Of a stretch of 37,509 bases of DNA, positions 16,100-25,036 are shown in pieces; position 1 is the first letter of the stretch, and the number at the start of each line of letters is the position of its first letter. The notes under the pieces are model-generated. The model ran no database searches, had not been told where the DNA came from, and worked only from the letters and a program-made list of their open reading frames with translations. Position numbers and translations under genes: made by a program. Origin of the DNA: Deltaproteobacteria bacterium (GTDB taxonomy: Bacteria; Desulfobacterota; Binatia; HRBIN30); assembly GCA_016200585.1 (NCBI GenBank), contig JACQEN010000105.1:1-37509 (forward strand). The letters are read 5' to 3'.

Positions 16100-16795
16100 T
16101 CAGTGACCTGCAACCGGATACGGCACCAAGCCGGCCAAGATGGCCAGCGGGATCGAGCAGTTGCCGATAAAGATGATCGCGCTCAACACCGGACCGACAG
16201 CGCGAAACAGATTGTTGTACTTTGGGTAGTTCAAGCCGAGCGATTGGAAGAAACTCGATGCGCCGTGTTGTAGGTGCAGCATCAGCGGCACCATCGCCAG
16301 GATATAGGAGAAGGCGATCAGCGGTTGGCGAAACCCGATGACGACCATGGCGTAGACGTCGTGGCGCCCTTTGGCGTCCTGCAGATGAAACTGCTCCGGC
16401 GAAACCAAGCCGAGCGTGAAGTGCATCAAGTGGTAAACGACGAAACCGAGAACGATCAGGCCACCCATCAGCATCGTGCGCGAGGCGTAGCGCGAAACTT
16501 GCGGCGTGATCACCGCGTATCCCTGAGGGCGCGCCGAACGATTGAGCTGCGACAAGCGAATGGCCGAAACGATATGAACGACAAAGATCGTAAAGAGCCC
16601 GACGCGCGCTACCCACAAAAGCTCGCCGAGATGCTGCAGCGTTTCGGCATAGGTGTTGAGTGCGTCCGGTCCGAGATAGACCTGCAGATTGCCAAGCATG
16701 TGAACGAAAACGAAGAGGGTCAGGAAGAGGCCGGTAATTCCCATCAGCCACTTCATACCGACCGTCGAGTCGAACGTCCGCCGCAGCCAGACCAT
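16100..16795 (-). CDS. sdhC: Succinate dehydrogenase cytochrome b subunit (single-subunit, diheme type)
   Basis: This 231-residue membrane subunit has five predicted helices. Histidines suitable as heme b ligands occur in the helices: [24 protein letters not shown] and LMLHLQHG. A single anchor subunit with about four heme His and no separate sdhD gene is the B. subtilis/Wolinella-type (type B) complex II, which holds two hemes and usually works with menaquinone; this is established for the family and inferred here. The ATG at 16795 has GAAAGGA about 11 nt upstream and gives the family's short N-terminus; TTG 16858 would add 21 unsupported residues. It is the first gene of sdhCAB; the promoter should lie in the 182 bp gap to the divergent gene at 16978. 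Confidence 0.93.
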   Translation of the reverse strand: MVWLRRTFDSTVGMKWLMGITGLFLTLFVFVHMLGNLQVYLGPDALNTYAETLQHLGELLWVARVGLFTIFVVHIVSAIRLSQLNRSARPQGYAVITPQVSRYASRTMLMGGLIVLGFVVYHLMHFTLGLVSPEQFHLQDAKGRHDVYAMVVIGFRQPLIAFSYILAMVPLMLHLQHGASSFFQSLGLNYPKYNNLFRAVGPVLSAIIFIGNCSIPLAILAGLVPYPVAGH

Positions 16796-16977
16796 CAGGC
16801 GCAAGGTCCTTTCAATTCGGAGATGCAGCAACCCTATCAGACGACCAACCAGGATCAACGAAACGCACGGCGCATTTAATTAATGTAGGGGATAAGCTTG
16901 ACTGACCTGGCATTAGCCCGTGAATCGGGGGTAATGGACTGGACGATTGTACCGGCGCACTTCCGAAAGGAGCTTTC

Positions 16978-17922
16978 ATGTCCCTCAAGCCGCACGACGA
17001 CCACATGCACACCAACACCGGCGAGTCGAACTTCAACGAGAGCATGTACTTCAACTTCTACGACCGCACGCAGAAGCTCGGCGGCTTCGTACGCGTCGGC
17101 AATCGACCCAATGAACACTACGCCGAGGTAACCGTGGCCGTGTACAAGCCCGACGGGACGGCGCTCTTCAACTACAAGCGCCCGGAGATCGCCGACAACG
17201 CGGCGTTCAACGCCGGCGGCATGAAGTTCGAGGTGGTCGAGCCGTTCAAACACCTGCGCGTCAGCTACGACGGTCATGCCGTCTACCTGGCCCACCCGCT
17301 CGATCTCGAAGATCCACGTAAAGCCTTCACCTCCAATCCGCACCAGCCGCTGCAGCTGCAACTCGACTACTACGGGCTGAGCCCGATGTACGGCGGCGAA
17401 GCGCCGATGGACAACAGTGAAATGGTTTTTGCCCGCGGACACACCGAACAACACGTAAGAGCCGTCGGCTCCATCACCATCGACGGCCAGCAGACGCCGC
17501 TCAACGGTTTCGGCCTGCGCGACCATTCCTGGGGGCCGCGTTCGTGGCAGTCGCCCAAGTTCTATCGCTGGCTGACGTGTGAGTTCGACGAGAGCTTCGG
17601 CTTCATGGGCTCGCAGATCGTCTTGCAGAACGGCACGGAGATCCTCTCCGGCTTCGTCTTCAAGGATGGCGAGAACCACTACGTCAATTCACTCGAGCTA
17701 CATACCGAGTGGGCGGATCCCGGCCAGTATCACAGCGCCATCCGAACCAAGCTGCAGACGACCAACGGCGAGCTCGAAATTTTCGGCAAGGTGATGACCA
17801 TGCTGCCGCTGCGCAACCGCCGCGACGGCAAGACGACACGCATCGCCGAAGGTATGACCGAGTGGCGCTGTGGCGACCACGTCGGCTACGGCCTGTCGGA
17901 GTACCTGGATCAGGTGGGTTGA
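16978..17922 (+). CDS. DUF7064/AttH-CrtC lipocalin-like protein
   Basis: This 314-residue cytoplasmic protein has no signal peptide. It contains the highly characteristic GFGLRDHSWGPRSW at about residues 179-192, the mark of AttH/carotenoid 1,2-hydratase-like lipocalin folds (DUF7064/7065 families) that occur widely in Actinobacteria and uncultured Proteobacteria alongside fatty-acid and steroid genes. Other conserved-looking parts are NESMYFNFYD, RVGNRPNEHYAEVTV and YGLSEYLDQV. The function is unproven; a role in binding or hydrating a lipidic or terpenoid ligand is inference. ATG 16978 follows AAGGAG with 6 nt spacing, a strong site. It is divergent from the sdh operon and convergent with the rhomboid gene. 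Confidence 0.8.
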   Translation: MSLKPHDDHMHTNTGESNFNESMYFNFYDRTQKLGGFVRVGNRPNEHYAEVTVAVYKPDGTALFNYKRPEIADNAAFNAGGMKFEVVEPFKHLRVSYDGHAVYLAHPLDLEDPRKAFTSNPHQPLQLQLDYYGLSPMYGGEAPMDNSEMVFARGHTEQHVRAVGSITIDGQQTPLNGFGLRDHSWGPRSWQSPKFYRWLTCEFDESFGFMGSQIVLQNGTEILSGFVFKDGENHYVNSLELHTEWADPGQYHSAIRTKLQTTNGELEIFGKVMTMLPLRNRRDGKTTRIAEGMTEWRCGDHVGYGLSEYLDQVG

Positions 17923-17953
17923 GCGGCGGCAACGCGACCCTCGCTTTCTGGCT

Positions 17954-18889
17954 CTAGAGACGGAACGCCGCGATCCAACACAAGACCACTCCACCCAGAG
18001 CGGCCACCACAAGCGACATTTGAGCCGGAACACCGGGCGGGCGCTGTAGCCGGATCGCCGCCACAATCCCCAGGCCGACCCCGACGACGCCTCCGAAAAG
18101 ATGTGCCAGGATGTCGGTGCCCGGTGCGGCGCCGAGCATGGCGAGCAGCCCGAGAGTGGCGGCAAGGGCGACCCATGCGCGCCGGCGCGATGCGGCGATG
18201 CGATAGCGGTTCAGGAAACGCAAACCGCCGAGCCCGCCAACGGCACCGAAGATCGCCGTCGACGCGCCGACGGCGATGTTGGGCGGCCCGCGCCACAGCG
18301 CGTCGAGAGCGTTGCCGCCCGCGCCGGCAAGCAGGAAGAGCCACAACCCCACGCCGGGGCCGAGAGCGCGAAACAGTGCCGAAGCAAACAGCGCAGAAAA
18401 AAGGGCGTTGTTGGCGACGTGCACGGCGTCGGCATGCAAGGTCAACGCGGTCACCGTGCGCCACACTTCACCACGCAGAATGCGTTCCGCTGAAGCATTG
18501 CCACGCCAGAACCACGTCTGGTCGTGATCGTGCTGGCTGAGATAGACGTGAAATGCGACGAGGGCTGCCGCCAAAACGATACCCCCGTAGGTCGAACCAT
18601 AGTCCAACGGAATCACCGGAGGTGCGGCCGGCAGGCGGTTCTCCCGCTCGTAGGCTTCGAGAACGCTGCGCGCCTGCTGCAGCTGAGGTTCGTCGACAAA
18701 CAGCGTCCAAGTCGCTCCATCTTGGCGCTTGTGTGAGCGGATTCCACTGGCGGTGAGAGCCAGCTCCCAGTCCAACGCCTGCGGCGCCTCGTTGGTTGAG
18801 GCGGCGGGCACTTGATGGTGCGGAATCGTAGCCGATTGCCGATCGTCCATGGTCGACTGCTGGCGCGACAATCTACGAAGATACCTCAT
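17954..18889 (-). CDS. Rhomboid-family intramembrane serine protease
   Basis: The membrane core carries the catalytic dyad motifs: the nucleophilic Ser in VGASTAIFG and the His in DILAHLFGG, both within predicted helices. GAST in place of the textbook GASG is a known variant. The loop-1/helix-2 region has HADAVHVANN, matching the usual H-x-x-x-x-H-x-x-x-N that helps form the oxyanion hole. The N-terminal cytoplasmic stretch DWELALTASGIRSHKRQDG...ARSVLEAYERENR is the rhomboid-associated domain seen in YqgP-like proteins. About seven transmembrane helices follow. The start is uncertain: ATG 18889 has GGGAG about 10 nt upstream, ATG 18850 begins MDDRQSATIPHHQ with no ribosome site. It follows the MFS gene by under 60 nt and is the last gene of that operon. 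Confidence 0.87.
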   Translation of the reverse strand: MRYLRRLSRQQSTMDDRQSATIPHHQVPAASTNEAPQALDWELALTASGIRSHKRQDGATWTLFVDEPQLQQARSVLEAYERENRLPAAPPVIPLDYGSTYGGIVLAAALVAFHVYLSQHDHDQTWFWRGNASAERILRGEVWRTVTALTLHADAVHVANNALFSALFASALFRALGPGVGLWLFLLAGAGGNALDALWRGPPNIAVGASTAIFGAVGGLGGLRFLNRYRIAASRRRAWVALAATLGLLAMLGAAPGTDILAHLFGGVVGVGLGIVAAIRLQRPPGVPAQMSLVVAALGGVVLCWIAAFRL

Positions 18890-18906
18890 CGATGAGCGCT
18901 CCCACC

Positions 18907-20142
18907 CTACACTCCTTCTTCCGGCGGGCGCAGATGCCGGAATTGTGCAAGTAGCAGAAAGTCGTAGGCGAGCTTGCACAAACCGCCGGCGATCAACGGC
19001 CAACCGAAGCTCGTGCGTTGGAGCAGCGCCCCGGCGATCAACGGCGACAGCGCCGTGGCCAAGCTGCGTGGGACATTGGTGACGCTGGCTGCTGCAGCAC
19101 GCTCTTCGGGCGCAACGACAGCCATGACGTACGATTGGCGCGCCGGAACGTCCATCTGTGAGAACGCCATCCGCAGCAGCAAGAAGGTCACCGCCCATGT
19201 CGCATTGGGCATGAAAGCAGCGGCAACGAGAAAGAGATTGGCCGGGATATGCGTGAACACCATCGTCTCGATCAATCCGAAGCGCGCCGCCAGCCGCGGC
19301 GACAGAAGCTGCGAGAATGCCGACAGCACACGCATTCCAAAAAACACACTCGCCGCCGCATGCAGCGGCAGATCGAAACGCAGAAGCATCCACAGCGCCA
19401 GCATTGAATCGATGGCAAAGCCGCCGCCGAACGAATCGAGTGCGAACAGTGCCGTCAGACGCAATACGACAGAGCGCGAACGCGACAGCGGCGCCTTGGC
19501 CGTCGCGCCGTCCTGCGCCGCGCGTCCGTGCTGCAAGCCCAGATACTGCGTTGCGAGGGCCACTGCGACAGCACCGTAGAGCAGGAAGCCGACGCGAAAG
19601 GCGCTGAGCGGATCCCAGCCGAAGCGCGTCGCGACGCTTTCCGGAAGACCGCTGGCCAGCGCGCCAAAGGCCCCGAACAGTGTGCCTCCAAGGCTGTAGC
19701 GCGCGAATACCGCGGTGCGCTCCGACGCCGCGATTTCGGTCGAAAGGATCGATTGCTCCGTCGGCAGGAAGACGCTGACGTCGCCGGCGCTGGGGTTGAG
19801 GGTCCCGGCAAAACCGATCACCAGCAGGGGCCAGAAGTCACTGACCGACGCGAAGCCGATCCCGGTTATGAACATCAACAGCGTGGCCCAAAGCAGGATG
19901 CGCCGCGGCGAAAGTCGGTGTGCCACCAAACCGACAATCAACGTCAGTGCCGAAGAACCGACCAGCGTGGTCGTCACGACGGCGCCGACTTGCAGCGGCG
20001 TCATTCCCAGTCGGCGCAAGTACTCGGCGAGGTAGACGCTGACAAAGCCGTCGGCGAGACCGCGCAGGGCCCGGGCCGAAACCAAACGGGCGGCGTCAGC
20101 AGTCGCACTTGCAGGCAGCAGGAGTCGATACAATTTCTTCAC
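18907..20142 (-). CDS. Major facilitator superfamily transporter
   Basis: This 411-residue protein has twelve predicted transmembrane helices in two halves joined by a basic cytoplasmic loop near residue 210 (GLQHGRAAQDGATAKAPLSRSRS). The helix 2-3 loop reads GLVAHRLSPRRILLWATLL, the MFS signature G-x-x-x-[DNH]-R-x-x-x-[KR]-[KR] in slightly altered form. The second half contains a counterpart, LSPRLAARFGLIETM. The substrate is unknown. The GTG start overlaps the TGA of the alpha-galactosidase-like gene by 4 nt (GTGA), so a sugar or glycoside is an attractive guess for the cargo, though the enzyme is predicted to be outside the inner membrane. Confidence 0.88.
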   Translation of the reverse strand: MKKLYRLLLPASATADAARLVSARALRGLADGFVSVYLAEYLRRLGMTPLQVGAVVTTTLVGSSALTLIVGLVAHRLSPRRILLWATLLMFITGIGFASVSDFWPLLVIGFAGTLNPSAGDVSVFLPTEQSILSTEIAASERTAVFARYSLGGTLFGAFGALASGLPESVATRFGWDPLSAFRVGFLLYGAVAVALATQYLGLQHGRAAQDGATAKAPLSRSRSVVLRLTALFALDSFGGGFAIDSMLALWMLLRFDLPLHAAASVFFGMRVLSAFSQLLSPRLAARFGLIETMVFTHIPANLFLVAAAFMPNATWAVTFLLLRMAFSQMDVPARQSYVMAVVAPEERAAAASVTNVPRSLATALSPLIAGALLQRTSFGWPLIAGGLCKLAYDFLLLAQFRHLRPPEEGV

Positions 20143-22697
20143 TCGAAGCCGAGGTCGAACGCGACGCGTTGGGACGCGGTTGGTGTCGTGGTGATGGTCA
20201 ACACCGATCCGTTCTGGCTCACGACGCCACGGCCTATGGCGCTGCTGCGAAGCCGATAGCCGTCTGGTACGTACACGCGAAAGCGATATTCGAAAGGCAC
20301 GGCAGCCGCCGCTCCTTGGTCGAGGTCGAAGGCGAGATGCAATGTCCGCGCCCCGGCGTCCCAGCGCTCCTCGACGAGGTCCGTCGCTCCCTGCGTAAAA
20401 TGTCGATTGTCGCCGAGGAACTGCGGGTGGCCGCTGGCCTGGCGCAAGGCAATGACAGCGTGGCCGTGCGGCGGCACGGCACGGTGCAACGTGCCGCGTA
20501 CGACCCCGAGGAACTCTTCCGACCAGAACTCTTGCGCCAGATAGTCACGATCGCGGGCCAGACCCAACGACGTGAGATCGACGTCGAAAGACCGCTCGGA
20601 GTCGGCGATCACTCTGGCCGCGCCGTTGACGGAGTAGTCGTAGTTGCGCCCCCAGTTCAACAGGCCAAGCACGTGCCACGCCGCCGGCGAGCCGTTCAGC
20701 GTGTGATCGATATGCAGGAGCCACTGCTCGGGGTACATGCGGGTGAACAAGTCGAGCGGCCGTGCGGTCGCCGGGTAGATGGGCAGCAACTTGCGCCAGA
20801 TCTGGATTTGCTCCGGTGTCAGCGTGCGCAGATCTTCGCCGAATTTCACAATCGATCCGCTGAGCCCGATGAACGACGCAAACGTCGTAGCTTCGTCGAG
20901 CGTCAGCCGCGGCTCGGGGTGTTCGCTGTCGGTGCGGAAGAACAGCAGGTCGTTGTGGTTGATCCAGACGCGGTTGTGCAAATAGTAGCGGCGCGCGCCG
21001 GTCCGCACCGTCGACTTGAAATTCTGGCCGCTGGCGATCAGCGCAAAGGGATTGTCCTCTTCCCACAACGGACCGTTGTCGAGCGTCAGGCGCATGCCGT
21101 CGACGACGCCGTAGTTCATGCCGATGAGTCCGATGCCGAGGTAGAATACGTCGTCGCCGAGCGTCTCGTGAATGCTGCGAATGGCGCGTTTGTAGGCTTC
21201 GACGGCGGTGAGAGAAGAGCCCGGCGGCGCATACGGAAACGCCTGATAGGCGAAGTCGAGCTTGATCCAACCCATGTGCCAATCGTCGCGGTAACGGCGC
21301 ATGGTATCGCGCAACCAGTCGACGACCGCGGCGTTCGACAGATCGAGAACGCGCTGCCCCGCATCCGGCATGAGCAGGGGCCCGAGCGGGTTGTCGCGCG
21401 GCCGCGCCATCCAGTCGGGATGCGCCGCAAACAACGACGAGCTCTCGTCGACCGTGAAGGCTCCGATCCACAGCCCTGGGATCAGCCCCTTCTGCTCGAC
21501 GCGCTGCGCCCACGACAACATCCCGGAGGGAAAGCGATCCGTACGCGGGTACCAATCGCCATGAGCAATCTGGTAGCCGTCATCCATCTGGAAGTAGTCG
21601 ACCCCAAACGGCGCGAACTCGCGTGCCATCACGTCGAGGTTCTCTCCCATGATCTGCTCGTCGATGTTAGTACCAAGGCCGCCCGTCCCGCCGGAACCTG
21701 TCCAACTGTTCCAACCGTTGGGCACGCGCCGACCATTGCCGCGCTTCGTCCACGCCGTAATGCCCTGCCAGGCAGCAACGGCATCGGCGTAGTCCTCCAG
21801 ACCCGTCCAGGCGTCCGGCGCCAGCGGCGCAAAGTACATCCACTCGGAGTCGACTGCTTCATCGGAAGCGAGCACCTTCCCCTTGAACAGCAGCGTGTTG
21901 TCGGCCACCAACTCGAGGCCCGCACGTCCGTCGAGCATCGGCGCCGCCGCTTTGGGGCTGCGCGTGCCGATCGTCGGCAGGGCACGCTCGACGGTCAGCG
22001 CGCCGGCAATCAGCGACCGCCCGCCGTCGAGGTCGACGACGGCCGTGTTCCAATTGGATACGACGTCGCCGCGCGACGCAATGGGCAAGATTTGGTCGAT
22101 GAGCAAGTTCCGCGTTTCATCCGGGTAGTGCAGCTTGGCATCGACGTCGATCGCGACGTTGGAACCGTTGTCGAGGACGCGCAACCGCAGCGGGTCGTCG
22201 CCGAGGAACAGCCCGCCGTCGCCGCCCTCGCTGATCAGCGGTGTCAGGCGCAGGACCCGAATGTCACTCCCGGTGTGATTTTGCACCTTCAACTGCACGA
22301 TGGCGGTGTCGTGCGAGGCATCGCCGAAGATGCGCCAATCGAGGGTGATTCCGTTACTGGCGCAGCTTCGCCGGTAGCCGGTCGTGCGTGCGAAGTAGGG
22401 GATGCGCAGGGGCAAAGTCGTTCCGGCTTCCCAATCGGCGGCGCAATCGCGCGTTGAAAGCAGTTGCTTGCCGCTACCGGCGTCGATCAGCGCTTCGGCC
22501 CACGCGCCACGTACAATGACCCGCTGGCCACGTTCGGTGATATCGACGCGGCCATCCGCCCGTGGTCGCAACTCGATCCTCGATGGCGAAGGGTTCGGCG
22601 ACGTCGGGTCACCATCGTTGCCGCAACCCGAGAGGGTGAGCGTGGTGGCAACCAGCGCGGCGAATACGACGACTGCGATTCGGGATCGTGCGGCCAT
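20139..22697 (-). CDS. GH36-like alpha-galactosidase lipoprotein
   Basis: This protein of about 852 residues starts with a lipoprotein signal peptide and lipobox (TLTLSGCGNDGD), so it is exported and lipid-anchored. Residues about 35-310 form the N-terminal beta-supersandwich. The catalytic barrel shows NGWNSW (about 327), YFQMDDGYQ (about 371) and WIKLDFAY (about 477); in clan GH-D the Asp of KLDF is the nucleophile. MRLTLDNGP (about 530) aligns with the acid/base Asp region. The C-terminal beta domain follows. Closely related enzymes are alpha-galactosidases or alpha-N-acetylgalactosaminidases, so exact specificity is uncertain. ATG 22697 was chosen because it places the basic n-region and lipobox correctly. 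It is first in an operon with an MFS transporter and a rhomboid protease. Confidence 0.88.
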   Translation of the reverse strand: MAARSRIAVVVFAALVATTLTLSGCGNDGDPTSPNPSPSRIELRPRADGRVDITERGQRVIVRGAWAEALIDAGSGKQLLSTRDCAADWEAGTTLPLRIPYFARTTGYRRSCASNGITLDWRIFGDASHDTAIVQLKVQNHTGSDIRVLRLTPLISEGGDGGLFLGDDPLRLRVLDNGSNVAIDVDAKLHYPDETRNLLIDQILPIASRGDVVSNWNTAVVDLDGGRSLIAGALTVERALPTIGTRSPKAAAPMLDGRAGLELVADNTLLFKGKVLASDEAVDSEWMYFAPLAPDAWTGLEDYADAVAAWQGITAWTKRGNGRRVPNGWNSWTGSGGTGGLGTNIDEQIMGENLDVMAREFAPFGVDYFQMDDGYQIAHGDWYPRTDRFPSGMLSWAQRVEQKGLIPGLWIGAFTVDESSSLFAAHPDWMARPRDNPLGPLLMPDAGQRVLDLSNAAVVDWLRDTMRRYRDDWHMGWIKLDFAYQAFPYAPPGSSLTAVEAYKRAIRSIHETLGDDVFYLGIGLIGMNYGVVDGMRLTLDNGPLWEEDNPFALIASGQNFKSTVRTGARRYYLHNRVWINHNDLLFFRTDSEHPEPRLTLDEATTFASFIGLSGSIVKFGEDLRTLTPEQIQIWRKLLPIYPATARPLDLFTRMYPEQWLLHIDHTLNGSPAAWHVLGLLNWGRNYDYSVNGAARVIADSERSFDVDLTSLGLARDRDYLAQEFWSEEFLGVVRGTLHRAVPPHGHAVIALRQASGHPQFLGDNRHFTQGATDLVEERWDAGARTLHLAFDLDQGAAAAVPFEYRFRVYVPDGYRLRSSAIGRGVVSQNGSVLTITTTPTASQRVAFDLGFE

Positions 22698-22785
22698 AGG
22701 CGAGCACAGAGCCTGGCCCGAACCGGCGTCAAAGGTCAACCGGTTGGCTAGCTCTAGCGCTGCCTCGGCTCCGCATGTGCCGCGT

Positions 22786-23175
22786 TCAGGTTTTCAGCGC
22801 ACCACGAAAGCGCTTGACGATCGAACCCGCAGCCGAGCGCGCATCGGCAAAGAGCGAGTCGGCAGACTTCTTGATCTCCTGCCACGACTCGCCTGCCGCC
22901 GCAGACAAATTCTTCAGGGTGCGTGCAGCGTCGCGCTGTTTCGACTCCAAAACCTTCATCTGGGTACGTGCATCCGCCCGTAGCGCCCGGATGCGGCGGC
23001 GCGCGTCCGTCTCGATCTCGCGCTCCGCTTTACGCAAGCCTTGCTCGATCTCGGCGATGGAGCGCTGCAGGTGTTTCACCCCCTTTTGGATCTCCCCATA
23101 GACAGCCCTGGCCTCACGCGGCATCGCCTTGCGTGACACGGCTGTGCGTGCCTTGGAACCCCTCTTTGCCGCCAT
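22786..23175 (-). CDS. Basic coiled-coil protein, unknown
   Basis: This 129-residue protein has a Lys/Arg-rich N-terminus (MAAKRGSKARTAVSRKAMPRE) followed by an uninterrupted helix with heptad spacing (IQKGVKHLQRSIAEIEQGLRKAEREI, then RIRALRADARTQMKVLESKQ) and a less charged C-terminal helix. It has no signal peptide or transmembrane segment. The overall character (basic tail plus long coiled coil of about 100 residues) resembles histone-H1-like or phasin-like bacterial proteins, but I do not recognise a family. ATG 23175 has a strong AGGAGAGG site. A hairpin sits in its 5' leader (23195-23211). Its neighbours are an unrelated lipoprotein enzyme downstream and a membrane protein upstream. Confidence 0.72.
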   Translation of the reverse strand: MAAKRGSKARTAVSRKAMPREARAVYGEIQKGVKHLQRSIAEIEQGLRKAEREIETDARRRIRALRADARTQMKVLESKQRDAARTLKNLSAAAGESWQEIKKSADSLFADARSAAGSIVKRFRGALKT

Positions 23176-23192
23176 GTGTCCTCTCCTTTCCT

Positions 23193-23213
23193 GGCTGCGC
23201 TAGGAGCGCAGTC
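23193..23213 (-). promoter_or_regulatory. Leader hairpin upstream of the coiled-coil gene
   Basis: CTGCGCT (23195-23201) and AGCGCAG (23205-23211) are perfect inverted repeats with a 3-nt AGG loop, and flanking G and C bases allow about 9 pairs with one bulge. On the minus strand this hairpin lies about 20 nt before the start codon, immediately upstream of the AGGAGAGG ribosome site. It could be an RNA stability or attenuation element, a terminator of the upstream membrane-protein transcript, or a protein-binding palindrome. Confidence 0.4.
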
Positions 23214-23313
23214 CTTGTGGAATTCTCATGGGCCGAAGCAGCTTCATCTCTGTATCACGGAGCCCTGCCTCTGTGGTCCCATTCATTTTGGATTTCCGCC
23301 GGAAGCAGTCTAC

Positions 23314-23949
23314 TCAGATCCAGCCGAGGACGGCGCCGAACAACACCAAACACACGCCGTCGAATGCGTAGAGGCAGCCGACGGTTGCTACCTTGCGACG
23401 CATCGTCGGCATGTCGTGCACCCAGAAAGCGACGACGAAGAACGTCAGGTAGCCAAAGACGATGATCAGCCACGGCATGCGCGCGTTCCACCACCAGTAG
23501 TCCCATGTCAGTTGCCCGACCGCATTCAGCAAGATCTCGACGAACACGCAAAACACCGAAGCCGCCACGGCGACGAACCAGCGGTTCGGCAAGCCGACGA
23601 TGCGTCGAGCTCGATCCGCCGGCAGTGTCTTGGCTACGACGATCCCGGCGCATGCGAACATGAAGGAGATCTCAATGTTGAGGCCGATCAGGATGACGTA
23701 CGCGCTGCGACCCGGGGCACCCCAAACCGGCGCGTACTGCGTGAAGTGAAACACCAGTGCGTTCCAGATCTCGTTGAACCAATCCATCCCCCACAGGGCC
23801 AAGCCAGCGACCACGACATTCCAGTTGCGCTTCTCGATTTCGTTAGCGTACACGTACAGCACCAACATCAGGAACGGGATGACGTGCCACTGAAAGTGGC
23901 TACCGTCGCGCAGAACGCGCATCGCTTGTTGTGCGGATTCAGTCGGCAT
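23314..23949 (-). CDS. Multi-pass membrane protein, unknown
   Basis: This 211-residue protein has six predicted transmembrane helices, including HVIPFLMLVLYVYANEI, YVILIGLNIEISFMFACAGIVVA, FVAVAASVFCVFVEILLNAV, WLIIVFGYLTFFVVAFWV and VGCLYAFDGVCLVLFGAVLGWI. It is rich in Trp/Asn-containing conserved-looking blocks (WGMDWFNEIWNALVFH, LTWDYWWWNARMPW), with Asp, Asn and His near the membrane that could bind a ligand or metal. No known family is recognised. ATG 23949 has GAGGTG just upstream; GTG 23982 would add 11 residues. It lies between a crotonase gene and the coiled-coil gene on the same strand, with gaps over 130 bp on both sides, so it may be its own transcript. Confidence 0.75.
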   Translation of the reverse strand: MPTESAQQAMRVLRDGSHFQWHVIPFLMLVLYVYANEIEKRNWNVVVAGLALWGMDWFNEIWNALVFHFTQYAPVWGAPGRSAYVILIGLNIEISFMFACAGIVVAKTLPADRARRIVGLPNRWFVAVAASVFCVFVEILLNAVGQLTWDYWWWNARMPWLIIVFGYLTFFVVAFWVHDMPTMRRKVATVGCLYAFDGVCLVLFGAVLGWI

Positions 23950-24036
23950 GGACACCTCGGTCGTCAAGAACGCAAGCGACACGCCAGGTACAAATCCGAG
24001 ACTGCAGCCGGGCCCGGTACGGGTAATCCCGGATCA

Positions 24037-24056
24037 TTTCCCGGTCGCGGGAAGAG
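24037..24056. other. Small inverted repeat between crotonase and membrane-protein genes
   Basis: TTCCCG and CGGGAA form a 6-bp stem with a GTCG loop in the 159 bp between the crotonase stop (24109) and the membrane-protein start (23949). It has no T tract. It might end the crotonase transcript on the minus strand, but the support is positional only. Confidence 0.3.
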
Positions 24057-24108
24057 TCCTGTGCCTCCTTTTCCGAGACTCGCCACGAACAAGACCGATA
24101 CACAGGGG

Positions 24109-24909
24109 TCACTTGCCGACGAATTTCGGTTGGCGCTTCTCCATGAAAGACAGGATGCCTTCCTGAAAGTCTTGCGAGCGGAACAGCAACATCAGTTGCA
24201 TCAGTACGTGATGCGAGTGCGATTCGAAGTCTTCGTTGAGGCCGTGACGATAGAGTCGCTTCATCGCCTGCAGAGCCAGCGGCGCGTTGTTGGCCATCTT
24301 CGCTGCCCAGCTGCGGGCTTCATCCATCAAGGCATCGGCCGGGACAACCTGGTTCACCAGTCCGAGCGCCAGAGCACGGTCGGCGGGAATGTCGTCCGCC
24401 AGAAAGCCGATCTCGCAAGCCTTGGCCCAACCGACGAGGCGCGGCAGATACCAGGTGCCGCCGCTCTCGGGGATGATGCCACGCTTGGCGAAGCCGGGCA
24501 GCAGCTTGGTTTGATCGCTCATCAGGCGGATGTCGCAACCGAGTGCCAGGTCGAGGCCGTAGCCGGCAGCCGGCCCGTTGATGGCGCACAGGATCGGCGT
24601 GTCGAGCTCGTTGAGCACGGTCGTCGGCAGATTGCGCGTGCCGAAATGCGCCGCGCCACCGCCGGGCGAAAGCACACCGGCACCGCCGATCCCCTTGCCT
24701 GCCGCCGCATCCTTGAGATCGAGCCCGCTGCAGAAGCCGCGCCCGGCACCGGTCAGAATGATGACGCGAACGTCGTTGTCGGTTTCGGCTTCCGAAAGTT
24801 TCTGCGTCAGCAGCTCAAGCATCTCGAAGCTGATGGCGTTGAGGCGCTCCGGACGATTGAGTGTGATCGTGGCGACGTGGTCGGACTTGTCGTACAACAG
24901 ATCGGGCAT
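24109..24909 (-). CDS. Enoyl-CoA hydratase/isomerase (crotonase) family protein
   Basis: This 266-residue protein has the usual crotonase length. The oxyanion-hole segments are GAGRGFCSGLDLKD at about 54-67 and NGPAAGYGLDLALGCD at about 110-125. The helix that carries the second catalytic Glu in hydratases reads KRGIIPESGGTWYLPRLVG (about 142-160); the P-[DE]-SGG-[ST]-W-LPRLVG form is typical of PaaG-like isomerase/hydratase subgroups, while the first catalytic Glu position (GGCE in hydratases) is Asp here. It is therefore probably an isomerase or a non-standard hydratase acting on a CoA thioester; the exact reaction is inference. The start is backed by AGGAGG 9 nt upstream. It diverges from the histidine kinase gene. 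Confidence 0.9.
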   Translation of the reverse strand: MPDLLYDKSDHVATITLNRPERLNAISFEMLELLTQKLSEAETDNDVRVIILTGAGRGFCSGLDLKDAAAGKGIGGAGVLSPGGGAAHFGTRNLPTTVLNELDTPILCAINGPAAGYGLDLALGCDIRLMSDQTKLLPGFAKRGIIPESGGTWYLPRLVGWAKACEIGFLADDIPADRALALGLVNQVVPADALMDEARSWAAKMANNAPLALQAMKRLYRHGLNEDFESHSHHVLMQLMLLFRSQDFQEGILSFMEKRQPKFVGK

Positions 24910-25036
24910 GACGCATTCCTCCTGCAGCGCAGCAAACTACGCCAACGCGCGCCGGGCAAGGGCGCTGGGTTGCGATCCGGACCGAGCTCTTGGACCGTTC
25001 CATTTTTGAAGGGCGCGTGTGATAGAATTTTAGGCC

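Noticed and set aside
20109-22457. Long plus-strand ORF (782 codons) antisense to the alpha-galactosidase gene
   Set aside because: It is a GC-rich shadow: low-complexity Arg/Val/Ala composition, no domain, no ribosome site, and the minus strand encodes a complete GH36 enzyme.
22737-22746. 10-bp palindrome CAACCGGTTG upstream of the alpha-galactosidase gene
   Set aside because: It is short, contains the common ACCGGT core, and lies too far from any recognisable promoter to be called an operator.
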